From UBA932 sp031548545 (lineage in GTDB: Bacteria; Bacteroidota; Bacteroidia; Bacteroidales; UBA932): 64,000 bases of DNA. Where the stretch lies: positions 42,920 to 106,919 of the forward strand of contig JAVBQY010000016.1 in assembly GCA_031548545.1 (NCBI GenBank). The letters are read 5' to 3'. The notes below the pieces were generated by a model. That model did not search any database. It saw nothing but the letters and a program-made list of their open reading frames with translations, and was not told where the DNA came from. This document shows, piece by piece, positions 7,844 to 16,555 of the stretch (its first letter is position 1; every line of letters starts with the position of its first letter). Position numbers and translations under genes: made by a program.

Positions 7844-10432
7844 TTATCTTTTATTATTAAAGATTAAGCCATCGCCGAAATAATCAATGCTCACCTCATG
7901 GTCCCGGTCCAACCGGCCGGACAATATTTCCTTAGACAGTTCATTGGTTATCTCCCGCTGAAGCAGACGTTTCACGGGACGGGCGCCATACTGCGGGTCA
8001 TAGCCTTTGTCGACCAAATACTCCATCGCAAAATTCGTTACCGTCACTTTAATCCCACTCTCGGCCAACATACTTTTAATGGTCTCCAACTGGATTTCTA
8101 CGATCCGGCGCATGTCTTCACGGGTCAGGGGAGCAAACATGAGGATTTCATCTATACGGTTCAAGAATTCTGGGCGGATGGATTCCCGCAAAACCGCCAG
8201 CACCTCCTGCTTACACTGCGCCAGTACCTGCTCACGGTTCTTATCATTCAACTTAGCCAACTGATCCTGTATAATATGAGAACCGGTATTGGACGTCATA
8301 ATAATAATCGTATTCTTAAAATCCACCATACGGCCCTTATTATCGGTCAAGCGTCCGTCATCCAGCACCTGCAATAAGGTATTGAATACATCCGGATGGG
8401 CTTTCTCTATCTCATCCAGCAAGACGACGGAATAGGGCTTGTGCCGCACCGCCTCGGTGAGTTGCCCCCCTTCCTCATAACCTATGTAACCCGGAGGCGC
8501 CCCGACCAGACGACTCACCGTATGACGTTCCTGGTATTCACTCATGTCTATGCGGGTCATCATATTTTCATCATTGAAAAGAAAATCGGCCAGGGCCTTG
8601 GCCAGCTCTGTTTTCCCCACCCCGGTCGTCCCGAGAAAAAGAAAAGAACCTATAGGCCGTTTGGGATCCTGTAAGCCGGCCCGGCTGCGGCGCACGGCAT
8701 CACTCACAGCAGCAATGGCCTCCTCCTGCCCCACAATGCGCCTATGCAACTCCTCCTCCATGTGCAGGAGCTTTTCACGCTCACGCTGCAACATCCGTTT
8801 TACCGGTATACCCGTCCACTTGGCCACTACTTCGGCGATGTCTTCGGGGTCTACCTCTTCATCAACCATAGTGAAATTACTCTCTGCCTTTAGCTTATTC
8901 AGGCGCTCTATTTCCTTTTCGGACTCAGCGATCTTGCCGTAACGGATCTCGGCCACCTTTCCATAATCCCCGCGGCGTTCCGCATCCTCGGCCTGGAATT
9001 TCAGGTCTTCAATCTGTTGCTTATTCTTTTGTATGGCGTCTACCAGGTCCTTCTCTTCCTGCCAGTGCGCCCGCTGGGTGGTCAATAGTTCATTCAGGTC
9101 GCCGATCTGTTTCGAGAGTTCGTCCAACTTCTTCGTGTCGCCCTCCCGTTTAATGGCTTCCCGCTCAATTTCCAATTGCCGCATCTTGCGGTCGAGCTCA
9201 TCAATCTGCTCCGGCACCGAGTTCATCTCTAAACGCAGCTTAGCCGCCGCCTCATCAATCAGGTCTATGGCCTTGTCCGGCAAATAGCGCGAGGTGATGT
9301 AGCGCGATGAGAGTTCCACGGCTGCAATAATGGCATCATCCTTGATCCGCACCTTATGATGGTTCTCATAACGTTCTTTCAAACCGCGCAGGATGGACAC
9401 CGCATCCGGAATTGAGGGCTCATCGACCATGACGGTCTGGAACCGGCGTTCCAGCGCCTTATCCTTTTCAAAGTATTTCTGGTATTCATCCAGCGTGGTG
9501 GCGCCCACAGCGCGCAATTCTCCCCTGGCCAATGCCGGCTTAAGAATATTCGCCGCATCCATGGCGCCTTCGCCCTTGCCCGCCCCTACCAGTGTATGGA
9601 TTTCATCGATAAAAAGTATGATTTCACCGGCGCCGGCCACTACTTCGCGTACAACAGCTTTTAGCCGTTCTTCAAACTCACCTTTATATTTAGCCCCCGC
9701 AATCAGGGCGCCCATATCCAATGAATAGATTTGTTTTGTTTTCAGATTCTCCGGTACATCACCCGTAATTATACGATGGGCGATGCCTTCGGCAATAGCT
9801 GTTTTACCCACTCCCGGCTCTCCTACCAGTACCGGATTATTCTTCGTGCGGCGACTGAGGATCTGCAATACACGACGAATCTCTTCATCCCGGCCAATCA
9901 CCGGATCCAGTTTCCCCGTACGCGCCTGCTCATTCAGGTTGATGGCATAGCGGTTCAGGGCATCCAGGGTTTCTTCGGCCGAAGCGCTGTTCACCTTAGC
10001 CCCTTTACGCAGCTCAGCAACAGCCTGCTTCAATTCTTTTTCATTGACACCGTGATCTTTCATCAGCTGGGCGATATTATCACCGCTATCGATCAGCCCC
10101 AACAGGATATGCTCGACAGACACAAACTGGTCTCCCATCCTGGAGGCATAATCCTGCGCCTTTTGCAATACCTTATTCGCATATTGCGAAAGGTAGGGAT
10201 CTCCGCCCGACACTTTAGGATAGTGCTCCACCACCTCATCCACCGCACGGGCCAGGGCTACGGTAGAAACCCCCAACTTACGCAGCAAAAGCCCTGAAAG
10301 GCCCTCTGTATCATCAAGCATTGCTTTCAACAGGTGTCCGCTATCCACCGCCTGCTGCGAAGCGGCCTGCGCCAATTGGATGGCACCTTGTACCACCTCT
10401 TGGGATTTGATTGTAAAGTTGTTTATGTTCAT
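7844..10432 (-). CDS. clpB: ATP-dependent disaggregase ClpB
   Basis: An 862-residue Hsp100 protein of normal ClpB length. In order: the N-terminal Clp repeat domain (about 1-145), first AAA+ domain with Walker A GEPGVGKT (204-211) and FIDEIHTLVGAG, a long charged coiled-coil middle domain (about 400-530) that distinguishes ClpB from ClpA/ClpC, and a second AAA+ domain with GTTGVGKT and VLLDEIEKAHPDV, ending in a typical C-terminal domain. It pulls proteins out of aggregates together with DnaK/DnaJ/GrpE; dnaJ and grpE lie elsewhere in the window. There is no IGL/IGF loop for ClpP binding that I can see. A single-gene unit; no clear heat-shock operator was found upstream. Confidence 0.96.
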   Translation of the reverse strand: MNINNFTIKSQEVVQGAIQLAQAASQQAVDSGHLLKAMLDDTEGLSGLLLRKLGVSTVALARAVDEVVEHYPKVSGGDPYLSQYANKVLQKAQDYASRMGDQFVSVEHILLGLIDSGDNIAQLMKDHGVNEKELKQAVAELRKGAKVNSASAEETLDALNRYAINLNEQARTGKLDPVIGRDEEIRRVLQILSRRTKNNPVLVGEPGVGKTAIAEGIAHRIITGDVPENLKTKQIYSLDMGALIAGAKYKGEFEERLKAVVREVVAGAGEIILFIDEIHTLVGAGKGEGAMDAANILKPALARGELRAVGATTLDEYQKYFEKDKALERRFQTVMVDEPSIPDAVSILRGLKERYENHHKVRIKDDAIIAAVELSSRYITSRYLPDKAIDLIDEAAAKLRLEMNSVPEQIDELDRKMRQLEIEREAIKREGDTKKLDELSKQIGDLNELLTTQRAHWQEEKDLVDAIQKNKQQIEDLKFQAEDAERRGDYGKVAEIRYGKIAESEKEIERLNKLKAESNFTMVDEEVDPEDIAEVVAKWTGIPVKRMLQREREKLLHMEEELHRRIVGQEEAIAAVSDAVRRSRAGLQDPKRPIGSFLFLGTTGVGKTELAKALADFLFNDENMMTRIDMSEYQERHTVSRLVGAPPGYIGYEEGGQLTEAVRHKPYSVVLLDEIEKAHPDVFNTLLQVLDDGRLTDNKGRMVDFKNTIIIMTSNTGSHIIQDQLAKLNDKNREQVLAQCKQEVLAVLRESIRPEFLNRIDEILMFAPLTREDMRRIVEIQLETIKSMLAESGIKVTVTNFAMEYLVDKGYDPQYGARPVKRLLQREITNELSKEILSGRLDRDHEVSIDYFGDGLIFNNKR

Positions 10433-10477
10433 GCCCTTAAAACTACAAATACGATGCCACTAAAAAAAATCTGCCAT

Positions 10478-10511
10478 TTTGACATTTATTTATCTTTTTT
10501 AGTTATCTTCG
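10478..10511 (+). promoter_or_regulatory. Promoter for the arginine decarboxylase gene
   Basis: TTTG and TATCTTCG (one base off TAnnTTTG) are separated by 22 bases, slightly longer than the usual 19-21. The box lies about 70 bases before the ATG, giving a leader of roughly 60 bases. Confidence 0.5.
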
Positions 10512-10580
10512 CGCCGGATTCAATATCCGATCAATCTACATTTTCAATTTTCGACCAAAGTAAACAACTTGGATATCTAA

Positions 10581-11978
10581 ATGAAGAACAAATTTATCGA
10601 CCTGATTGAGCAAAGCTATGAATTTCCGCAGCCGGAATTTAAGATCATAGACAATGAACTTTACTTCAACGATGTTCCCTTAATGGAACTCATTGCCCAG
10701 TACGGAACCCCGTTAAAGATCAGCTACCTGCCCAAAATAAGCCAGCAGATCCAACGCGCCAAGCGCATGTTCAACGTAGCCATGGCCAAGGTAGATTATC
10801 AGGGTGACTATAATTACTGCTATTGCACCAAGAGTTCACACTTCATTTTTGTATTGGAAGAAGCGCTGAAGAACGACATCCATATTGAAACCTCCTCAGC
10901 CTTCGACATTAACCTGATAGATGCCTTATATGAACAAAAACTCATTGATAAGGACCGCTATATCATCTGCAACGGGTTCAAAAAGGAACTGTATGTAGAA
11001 AATATCGCCGGGCTGATTAACAATGGATGGAAGAATACCGTCCCCGTGCTTGACAATATGGCAGAGCTGGACATGCTGGATAAATACGTGACGGAAAAAT
11101 GCAACATAGGCATTCGTATAGCGGCGGAAGAGGAACCCAAGTTTGATTTTTACACCTCGCGCCTGGGTATCCGCTATAGCGACATTCTCTCTTTTTACCG
11201 GAGCAAGCTGTCCAAGAACAAGAAATTCAACCTTAAAATGCTGCATTTCTTTATCAATACCGGCATACGCGACAACTCTTATTACTGGAACGAGCTGTCC
11301 AAATGTGTAAACGTATACTGTGAATTGAAGAAGATCTGCCCGGAGCTTGACTCCCTGAACCTCGGCGGCGGTTTTCCCATTAAAAACACACTGGCATTTG
11401 ATTATGACTATGAGTATATGGCAGAGGAAGTCATCAGCCAGATCAAAAGTATCTGCGCCCAAAACGATGTTCCCGAGCCCAATATCTTCTCCGAGTTCGG
11501 CAGTTTTACCGTCGGCGAAAGCGGCGCCATCATTTACCAGATTCTGGCGCAGAAACAACAAAACGACCGCGAACGCTGGTATATGATAGACTCCTCTTTC
11601 ATGACCACCCTGCCCGATACCTGGGCCATCAACCAGCGCTTCGTACACCTGCCCGTCAATAACTGGGACCGTGAATACCAACGCGTATTCCTTGGCGGCC
11701 TCACCTGCGACAGCCAGGACTATTATAATTCCGACGCCCGGCAGAATGCTATTTTCCTCCCCCGCCTCTACGAAGACGATGCAACGCCCCAGTATGTAGG
11801 CTTTTTCCATACCGGCGCTTACCAGGACACGATAGGCGGCTACGGCGGCTTGCAACACTGCCTCCAACCCGGCCCAAAACACATTATTATTGACAGGGAT
11901 GAGAATGGCGAGTGGTTTACCAAACTATTCAGCAAAGAACAGACCTATAAGAGTATGTTGAAGATATTGGGGTACTAA
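10581..11978 (+). CDS. speA: Arginine decarboxylase-type PLP enzyme (fold III)
   Basis: A 465-residue fold-III (alanine racemase-like) PLP decarboxylase. Landmarks are YCTKSSHF (with the PLP lysine), a glycine-rich LNLGGGFPI phosphate-binding stretch, and C-terminal CDSQDYY and GAYQDTIGGYGG, typical of the ornithine/arginine/diaminopimelate decarboxylase superfamily. It is shorter than the E. coli SpeA (about 650 residues) but resembles the form found across Bacteroidota. The expected reaction is arginine to agmatine. A ureohydrolase of the agmatinase family about 1.2 kb away supports this, since the two would make putrescine. Substrate (arginine versus other basic amino acids) is inferred, not proven. 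Confidence 0.72.
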   Translation: MKNKFIDLIEQSYEFPQPEFKIIDNELYFNDVPLMELIAQYGTPLKISYLPKISQQIQRAKRMFNVAMAKVDYQGDYNYCYCTKSSHFIFVLEEALKNDIHIETSSAFDINLIDALYEQKLIDKDRYIICNGFKKELYVENIAGLINNGWKNTVPVLDNMAELDMLDKYVTEKCNIGIRIAAEEEPKFDFYTSRLGIRYSDILSFYRSKLSKNKKFNLKMLHFFINTGIRDNSYYWNELSKCVNVYCELKKICPELDSLNLGGGFPIKNTLAFDYDYEYMAEEVISQIKSICAQNDVPEPNIFSEFGSFTVGESGAIIYQILAQKQQNDRERWYMIDSSFMTTLPDTWAINQRFVHLPVNNWDREYQRVFLGGLTCDSQDYYNSDARQNAIFLPRLYEDDATPQYVGFFHTGAYQDTIGGYGGLQHCLQPGPKHIIIDRDENGEWFTKLFSKEQTYKSMLKILGY

Positions 11979-12008
11979 ACACCTGAATGATCTGATATAA
12001 AAGCAAAA

Positions 12009-12040
12009 AAATAGCCCGGTATTATCCGGGCTTATTTTTT
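12009..12040. terminator. Bidirectional terminator between convergent genes
   Basis: AGCCCGG pairs with CCGGGCT around a six-base loop; the stem extends through A/T pairs. It is flanked by A-rich sequence on the left and a run of six Ts on the right, so it can end transcription from both the decarboxylase gene and the opposing DUF3127 unit. Confidence 0.85.
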
Positions 12041-12054
12041 GTTACAAAATATAG

Positions 12055-12429
12055 TTAGAACGGTAAATCATCTGCCGCAGAAGCGCCGAAAGGATCTTCC
12101 GCTGGCGGAGGAGGCGTAGCCATTCCGGCGGGTTCGGCTGAAGCGGCAGCCGAGGCCCCCTGCTTCTCTATACGCCAGGCGCGCACATCTGTATACCAAC
12201 GTTCATTGAACTCGCGGGACTCCACGTTGAAAGAAATTTTCAACACATCTCCTTCACGGCTTGCAGCCAATTCATTAACCCGCTCTCCCCAGGCAGAAAT
12301 ACAGACCTTTTTGGGATACTGCTCCTGGGTCTCAATTATAAAGTCCTGTTTACTCCAACTCCCACGGGCGCTGGTTCCGCTTTGCAGCGCAAGGACCTTA
12401 AGCAATTTACCGGTAATTTCCAGTGCCAT
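12055..12429 (-). CDS. DUF3127 protein with SSB-like C-terminal tip
   Basis: A 124-residue protein. Residues 1-90 match the DUF3127 pattern of Bacteroidota (EITGKLLKVL, ETQEQYPKKVCISAWGERV, FNVESREFNERWYTDVRAW), which looks like a small OB-type beta-barrel. After a low-complexity Ala/Pro linker it ends in the acidic tip ADDLPF, very like the DDDIPF tip through which single-stranded DNA-binding proteins recruit partners. This suggests an SSB-related nucleic-acid-binding role, but no function is established that I know of. It is the last gene of an agmatinase-FKBP-DUF3127 unit, four bases after the FKBP stop. Confidence 0.72.
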   Translation of the reverse strand: MALEITGKLLKVLALQSGTSARGSWSKQDFIIETQEQYPKKVCISAWGERVNELAASREGDVLKISFNVESREFNERWYTDVRAWRIEKQGASAAASAEPAGMATPPPPAEDPFGASAADDLPF

Positions 12430-12433
12430 ACAA

Positions 12434-13165
12434 CTATTTAGCCTCAGGGCTATTAGCTTCCGGATTAACTTTAATCAACTCTACTTCGAAAATCAAGGTA
12501 GAATTCGGCGCAATTTTGTCACCCATAGGACGATCACCATAACCTAAAGCAGCCGGTACATAGAGAATGAATTTAGAGCCTTCGCCAAACAGTTGAATAC
12601 CTTCGGTCCAACCTTTGATTACACGGTTCAGGGGGAACTTAGCCGTTTCGCCGCGTTGGTAAGAAGAATCAAATTCGGTACCGTCAAGCAGGGTGCCTAC
12701 ATAGTTCACCTCTACCATATCTTCGGCCGCAGGCTTGGGACCGGTGCCTTCGGTCAGCACTTTATATTGCAAACCGCTTTCCAGGGCTACCACACCTTCT
12801 TTAGTCTTATTTTCTTCCAGGAATTTTTTCTCCGCTTCCAGGTTTTCTACCGCTTTGGCTGCCATTGCTTCCTGTTCCTGAGCCTGCATTTTCATGAAAT
12901 AGCTCTGAATAACCATATTAGCCTGAGCCATATCGATCTTCAGGTCCTTACCGGCGATTACATCTTCAATAGCCTTGGTAAACTCATCCATATTCAAATA
13001 AGTCAACTTTGAATCACGGAAATTGGTACCCATGGACACCCCGATAGCATAGCTGAGAGAGTCTACCTGGGCAGCGGTTACGCCTTGTGGCAATTGTTTT
13101 TGAGCGCAGCTTTCAGCCGTAAGAATAAGGGCCAAAGCAAAGAAAGTAGTTTTTAAAGTCTTCAT
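12434..13165 (-). CDS. FKBP-type peptidyl-prolyl isomerase, lipoprotein
   Basis: A 243-residue protein with a lipoprotein signal ending in a lipobox (LTAESC, cysteine 20). An N-terminal helical dimerisation region of Mip/FkpA type follows (VDSLSYAIGVSMGTNF), then a C-terminal FKBP domain (about 125-235) with VEVNYVGTLLDGTEFDSSY, FPLNRVIKGWTEGIQLFGEGSK and YGDRPMGDKIAPNSTLIFEVEL. It should catalyse prolyl cis-trans isomerisation and act as a folding helper in the periplasm or at the outer membrane. It lies between the agmatinase gene (13 bases upstream) and DUF3127 (four bases downstream); the functional link to either is not obvious. Confidence 0.9.
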   Translation of the reverse strand: MKTLKTTFFALALILTAESCAQKQLPQGVTAAQVDSLSYAIGVSMGTNFRDSKLTYLNMDEFTKAIEDVIAGKDLKIDMAQANMVIQSYFMKMQAQEQEAMAAKAVENLEAEKKFLEENKTKEGVVALESGLQYKVLTEGTGPKPAAEDMVEVNYVGTLLDGTEFDSSYQRGETAKFPLNRVIKGWTEGIQLFGEGSKFILYVPAALGYGDRPMGDKIAPNSTLIFEVELIKVNPEANSPEAK

Positions 13166-13178
13166 TTTTTATATTAAA

Positions 13179-14213
13179 TTAATTTTTAGTGTTTTTATGG
13201 GTATAACAACATAATTTATACAGGAGCCGGGCGCCGACATTGGCATCCCACTCGTCATGCTTGCCGGGTGCAACCTCGCAAAGGTCAAAGCCTATGATTT
13301 GCTTACCGGAAGCCACCAGCGCTTTCAACAAATACAGGGCCTGGCTATAACTCAATCCGCCCGGCACGGGAGTTCCCGTATGCGGACAATTATCGGGGCT
13401 CAATCCGTCTATATCAAAGCTGATGTATACTTTACCCGGCAAAGCAGCAATAATATCACGGCACTGGTCGGCCCAAAGCTTGCCCTCAAAAGCAGCCTGT
13501 TGCAGGGACGCGTCCGTAAAGGCATGAATACGTGCATCCGTTGCCATCAACTCCGCTTCATCGGCACAGTAGTCGCGTACGGCCACCGACACCAGACTTT
13601 TCAAATTATTCAACTGCTCCAGGGCATTGTACATAATGGAGGCATGGGAATAGGTAAAACCCTCATAGGCTTTCCGCAAATCGGCATGTGCATCAATATG
13701 TAATATGCCAAAACCCGTATACCTTTCATTCAGCGCTTTCAATAATCCGAAAGGAGCGCTATGCTCCCCTCCCACGACAGCTACCAGTTTATCTTGTTCC
13801 AGGTATTTTTTAGCTTCTCCGTATACATAATCGTTAAGCAGCTGGCTGGCCGCATTCACCGAAGCGATATCATACTGAAGGCTCTCTTCGGAAGAACCGC
13901 TCTCCAATTCTTCAATCACCCGTTCCGTCGTACGGCGGGTTTGTACGTTCAATTTCCGGATTTGCTTGCTTTCCGCAAGGGTACCTAATTTAATGGTCCA
14001 TGCATCCGCCACATCCGCATCATAGAGGTCTACCTGCGCCGAAGCCTCAATAATGGCCTCCGGCCCCTTATTGGTCCCCGTACCATAGGATGCCGTAGCG
14101 TCCCAGGGCACCGGCAGAAGTACGATTTCAGCCTCATCTAATGAATAGGGCAATGCAAAAAAAGTTCCATTCGGCTGGCCTATGGCATTGGGATCAAATG
14201 ATAATGATGTCAT
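13179..14213 (-). CDS. speB: Agmatinase-family ureohydrolase
   Basis: A 344-residue arginase/agmatinase-family enzyme. The manganese-binding motifs are present in order: GGEHS, DAHADLR and SFDIDGLSP. The expected reaction is agmatine plus water to putrescine plus urea in the cytoplasm, which fits the nearby arginine decarboxylase. Related ureohydrolases act on arginine, formimino-glutamate or other guanidino compounds, and formiminoglutamase would also suit the ftcD context, so substrate remains an inference. It is the first gene of a three-gene unit. A -7 box TACCTTTG lies about 45 bases before its ATG in the region shared with the divergent ABC transporter gene. Confidence 0.78.
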   Translation of the reverse strand: MTSLSFDPNAIGQPNGTFFALPYSLDEAEIVLLPVPWDATASYGTGTNKGPEAIIEASAQVDLYDADVADAWTIKLGTLAESKQIRKLNVQTRRTTERVIEELESGSSEESLQYDIASVNAASQLLNDYVYGEAKKYLEQDKLVAVVGGEHSAPFGLLKALNERYTGFGILHIDAHADLRKAYEGFTYSHASIMYNALEQLNNLKSLVSVAVRDYCADEAELMATDARIHAFTDASLQQAAFEGKLWADQCRDIIAALPGKVYISFDIDGLSPDNCPHTGTPVPGGLSYSQALYLLKALVASGKQIIGFDLCEVAPGKHDEWDANVGARLLYKLCCYTHKNTKN

Positions 14214-14257
14214 ATAAAATTAACAGGCAGATGTTAAAAATCAAATAAAACAAGCGA

Positions 14258-14265
14258 CAAAGGTA
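14258..14265 (-). promoter_or_regulatory. -7 box (TACCTTTG) for the agmatinase unit
   Basis: On the minus strand TACCTTTG matches TAnnTTTG and lies 44 bases before the agmatinase ATG. A TTG lies 24 bases further upstream, a longer spacer than usual. It overlaps the divergent promoter region of the ABC transporter. Confidence 0.5.
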
Positions 14266-14279
14266 ATACATTTTTTTCA

Positions 14280-14287
14280 TATCTTTG
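14280..14287 (+). promoter_or_regulatory. -7 box (TATCTTTG) for the ABC transporter pair
   Basis: TATCTTTG matches the -7 consensus and lies 23 bases before the ATG of the ATPase gene. No good -33 block is visible. It is back-to-back with the agmatinase promoter. Confidence 0.55.
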
Positions 14288-14310
14288 TTCAATTATCTTT
14301 ACTATTTACT

Positions 14311-15219
14311 ATGGATTTACTGATTGCCGAAAAAGTCGTTAAGCGCTACAGCAACCACCTGGCGTTGAATGAAGTGAGTATTAATGTTCCGCAAGGAAGT
14401 ATCTTCGGACTCCTGGGTCCCAACGGTGCGGGAAAAACAACCCTGATCCGTATCATTAACCAAATCACGGCGCCCGACAGCGGAAAAGTTTTTTTAGAAG
14501 GCCGCCCCCTGCAGGCCGATGATGTATACCGCATAGGTTACCTGCCGGAAGAACGCGGCTTATATAAGAAGATGAAAGTGGGCGAACAAGCTATGTATCT
14601 GGCGCGCCTAAAGGGCCTTTCGCAGTCCGAAGCCCAAAGCCAGCTGAAACTATGGTTCACCAAGTTCGGCATACAGGCCTGGTGGGACAAAAAAGTGGAA
14701 GAGTTGTCTAAAGGGATGGCGCAAAAAGTACAGTTCATTGTTACTATCCTTCACAAACCCAAATTACTGATTTTCGATGAGCCGTTCAGCGGCTTTGACC
14801 CGGTGAATGTCAACCTGCTGAAACAGGAAATCCTTCAACTCAAAGCGCAGGGCAGCACCATTATCTTCTCCACCCATAACATGGCTTCCGTAGAAGAACT
14901 GTGCGACCATATTGCCCTGATCAACAAATCAAAAGTTGTGGCATCCGGCGCCTTGGAAGAGGTGAGGCGCACCCATGGCGACAACACCGTGGAAATTACC
15001 TACAGCGGACCCGAAGACGCCCTGAGGCAGGCCCTTTCCCCCGCCTATAGCTTGTTGGAACAAAAAGCCGTCAACGGCTTGTACATAGCCAATATAAAAA
15101 TCAACGAACAGCAGGCAGGAAATCAACTTTTACGAGAAGTTATGCCCTACGTCGAGATTAAAAATTTCCGTGAAGTGATCCCCAGCATGAACGATATATT
15201 CATCAAATTAGTATCCTAA
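14311..15219 (+). CDS. ABC transporter ATP-binding protein (NatA-like)
   Basis: A 302-residue ABC ATPase with Walker A GPNGAGKTT (36-44), signature LSKGM (132-136), Walker B LLIFDEP (D156, E157) and a switch histidine in STHNM. Like NatA and related exporters it has an extra C-terminal domain after about residue 220. It powers the permease encoded five bases downstream. NatAB-type transporters export sodium or, in other subgroups, lipids or drugs; substrate cannot be told from sequence. The motif LSKGM in place of LSGGQ is usual for this subgroup. Confidence 0.88.
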   Translation: MDLLIAEKVVKRYSNHLALNEVSINVPQGSIFGLLGPNGAGKTTLIRIINQITAPDSGKVFLEGRPLQADDVYRIGYLPEERGLYKKMKVGEQAMYLARLKGLSQSEAQSQLKLWFTKFGIQAWWDKKVEELSKGMAQKVQFIVTILHKPKLLIFDEPFSGFDPVNVNLLKQEILQLKAQGSTIIFSTHNMASVEELCDHIALINKSKVVASGALEEVRRTHGDNTVEITYSGPEDALRQALSPAYSLLEQKAVNGLYIANIKINEQQAGNQLLREVMPYVEIKNFREVIPSMNDIFIKLVS

Positions 15220-15224
15220 GCCCT

Positions 15225-16550
15225 ATGAAAAAAATATACCTTATTATTGAACGTGAATTCCTGAGCCGGGTAAAGAAAAAATCATTCCTGATCACCACCC
15301 TGCTGGTCCCCATACTATTTGCCGGACTGATGGTGGGCTCCGTATACATCCAAACCATCAAAGACACGGAAGAGAAGACCATTGCGGTGATAGACCGCTC
15401 GGGCCTGGCCGGAACGGCCCTGCAGGACACCCCCGATACAAAGTTTGTGTTCCTGCCCACCGGGCTGTCTTTGGATTCATTAAAACAAAACTTCAAAGAA
15501 CAAGGCCTGTACGCCGTTGTCATGATAGGGAGCGTAGAGAACAACAGTCCCGTAAATGTGGATATGTACGCTTTCAAACAGCCCAACCTGGACGCCCAGC
15601 AGTACATCAAGCGGAACCTGGAAAAAGAAATAGAGCAAAAAAAGCTTGAATCTTATGATATAAAGGGACTGGACAGCATTATGGCGGCTGTCAGGACCAA
15701 CCTGCAGGTAAAGACCTTTATCTGGGATGAAAAAGGAGAAGAGAAAGTCAGTGACAGTACCATCTACATGATTATTGCCTACATACTCAGTTTCATGATC
15801 TACATGTTTATCTTCATGTTCGGCAGTATGGTTATGCGCGGGGTGATCGAAGAAAAGGCCAACCGTATTATTGAAGTAATCATTTCATCGGTAAAGCCTT
15901 TCCAATTAATGATGGGCAAGATTATAGGCGTAGCCTCGGTAGGCTTGCTGCAATTCATCCTGTGGGTTATCCTCACTTTCGGCGCCGCCATGGCCATCGG
16001 CGGCAGCATGAGCGCCGGCAATGCCTCCGCTATTGTAGCCAATAACAACCCCGAAGCGCAGGAAATAGTACAAGAGCTGGCGGCACAGTCCGACGGCCCG
16101 GAACTGCTGGCCATCATCGGGAACATCAACTTCGCCCCTATCGTCATCACATTCCTGCTGTTCTTCCTTTTCGGCTACCTGCTCTACGCCTCTATGTTTG
16201 CTGCCATCGGATCAGCTGTGGAAAATGAAGCCGATACCCAGCAACTCGTCATGCCCGTTACCATACCACTGGTTATCGGTATGTTGATCATGCTGCACAC
16301 CTTCCAATATCCGGACAGTACGCTCTCTTTCTGGGGGTCTATTATACCCTTCACCTCCCCCATGGTGATGATGGCCCGTATTCCGTTCGGCGTGCCGTTC
16401 TGGCAACTGGCCTTATCTTTAAGCCTCTTATTCCTCACCTTTGTAGCCTTTGCATGGATTGCCGGCAAGATCTACCGTGTGGGTATCCTGATGTATGGCA
16501 AAAAAGCCAGCCTGAAAGAAATGTGGAAATGGTTGAAATATAAAAACTAA
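15225..16550 (+). CDS. ABC-2 type permease (NatB-like)
   Basis: A 441-residue membrane protein with one helix near residues 20-40, a large extracytoplasmic domain (about 45-180) and a C-terminal group of five or six helices starting near residue 185, the usual ABC-2/DUF3526-like exporter layout. The conserved EEKANRIIEVIISSVKPFQLMMGKIIG stretch, typical of NatB-type permeases, follows the second helix. It forms an exporter with the ATPase immediately upstream. The next gene starts six bases downstream. Confidence 0.85.
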   Translation: MKKIYLIIEREFLSRVKKKSFLITTLLVPILFAGLMVGSVYIQTIKDTEEKTIAVIDRSGLAGTALQDTPDTKFVFLPTGLSLDSLKQNFKEQGLYAVVMIGSVENNSPVNVDMYAFKQPNLDAQQYIKRNLEKEIEQKKLESYDIKGLDSIMAAVRTNLQVKTFIWDEKGEEKVSDSTIYMIIAYILSFMIYMFIFMFGSMVMRGVIEEKANRIIEVIISSVKPFQLMMGKIIGVASVGLLQFILWVILTFGAAMAIGGSMSAGNASAIVANNNPEAQEIVQELAAQSDGPELLAIIGNINFAPIVITFLLFFLFGYLLYASMFAAIGSAVENEADTQQLVMPVTIPLVIGMLIMLHTFQYPDSTLSFWGSIIPFTSPMVMMARIPFGVPFWQLALSLSLLFLTFVAFAWIAGKIYRVGILMYGKKASLKEMWKWLKYKN

Positions 16551-16555
16551 TTCCT

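Noticed and set aside
7694..10580. Heat-shock operator (CIRCE) near clpB or grpE
   Set aside because: I looked for TTAGCACTC-N9-GAGTGCTAA near both and saw none; the hairpin at 7709-7738 is unrelated.
10926..11882. 318-codon open frame antisense to the arginine decarboxylase gene
   Set aside because: Its product has no recognisable domain and mirrors the codon structure of the sense gene, whose protein has all family motifs. Similar long antisense frames over the helicase, ftcD, pfp, aspartate-type aminotransferase and M16 genes were dropped for the same reason.
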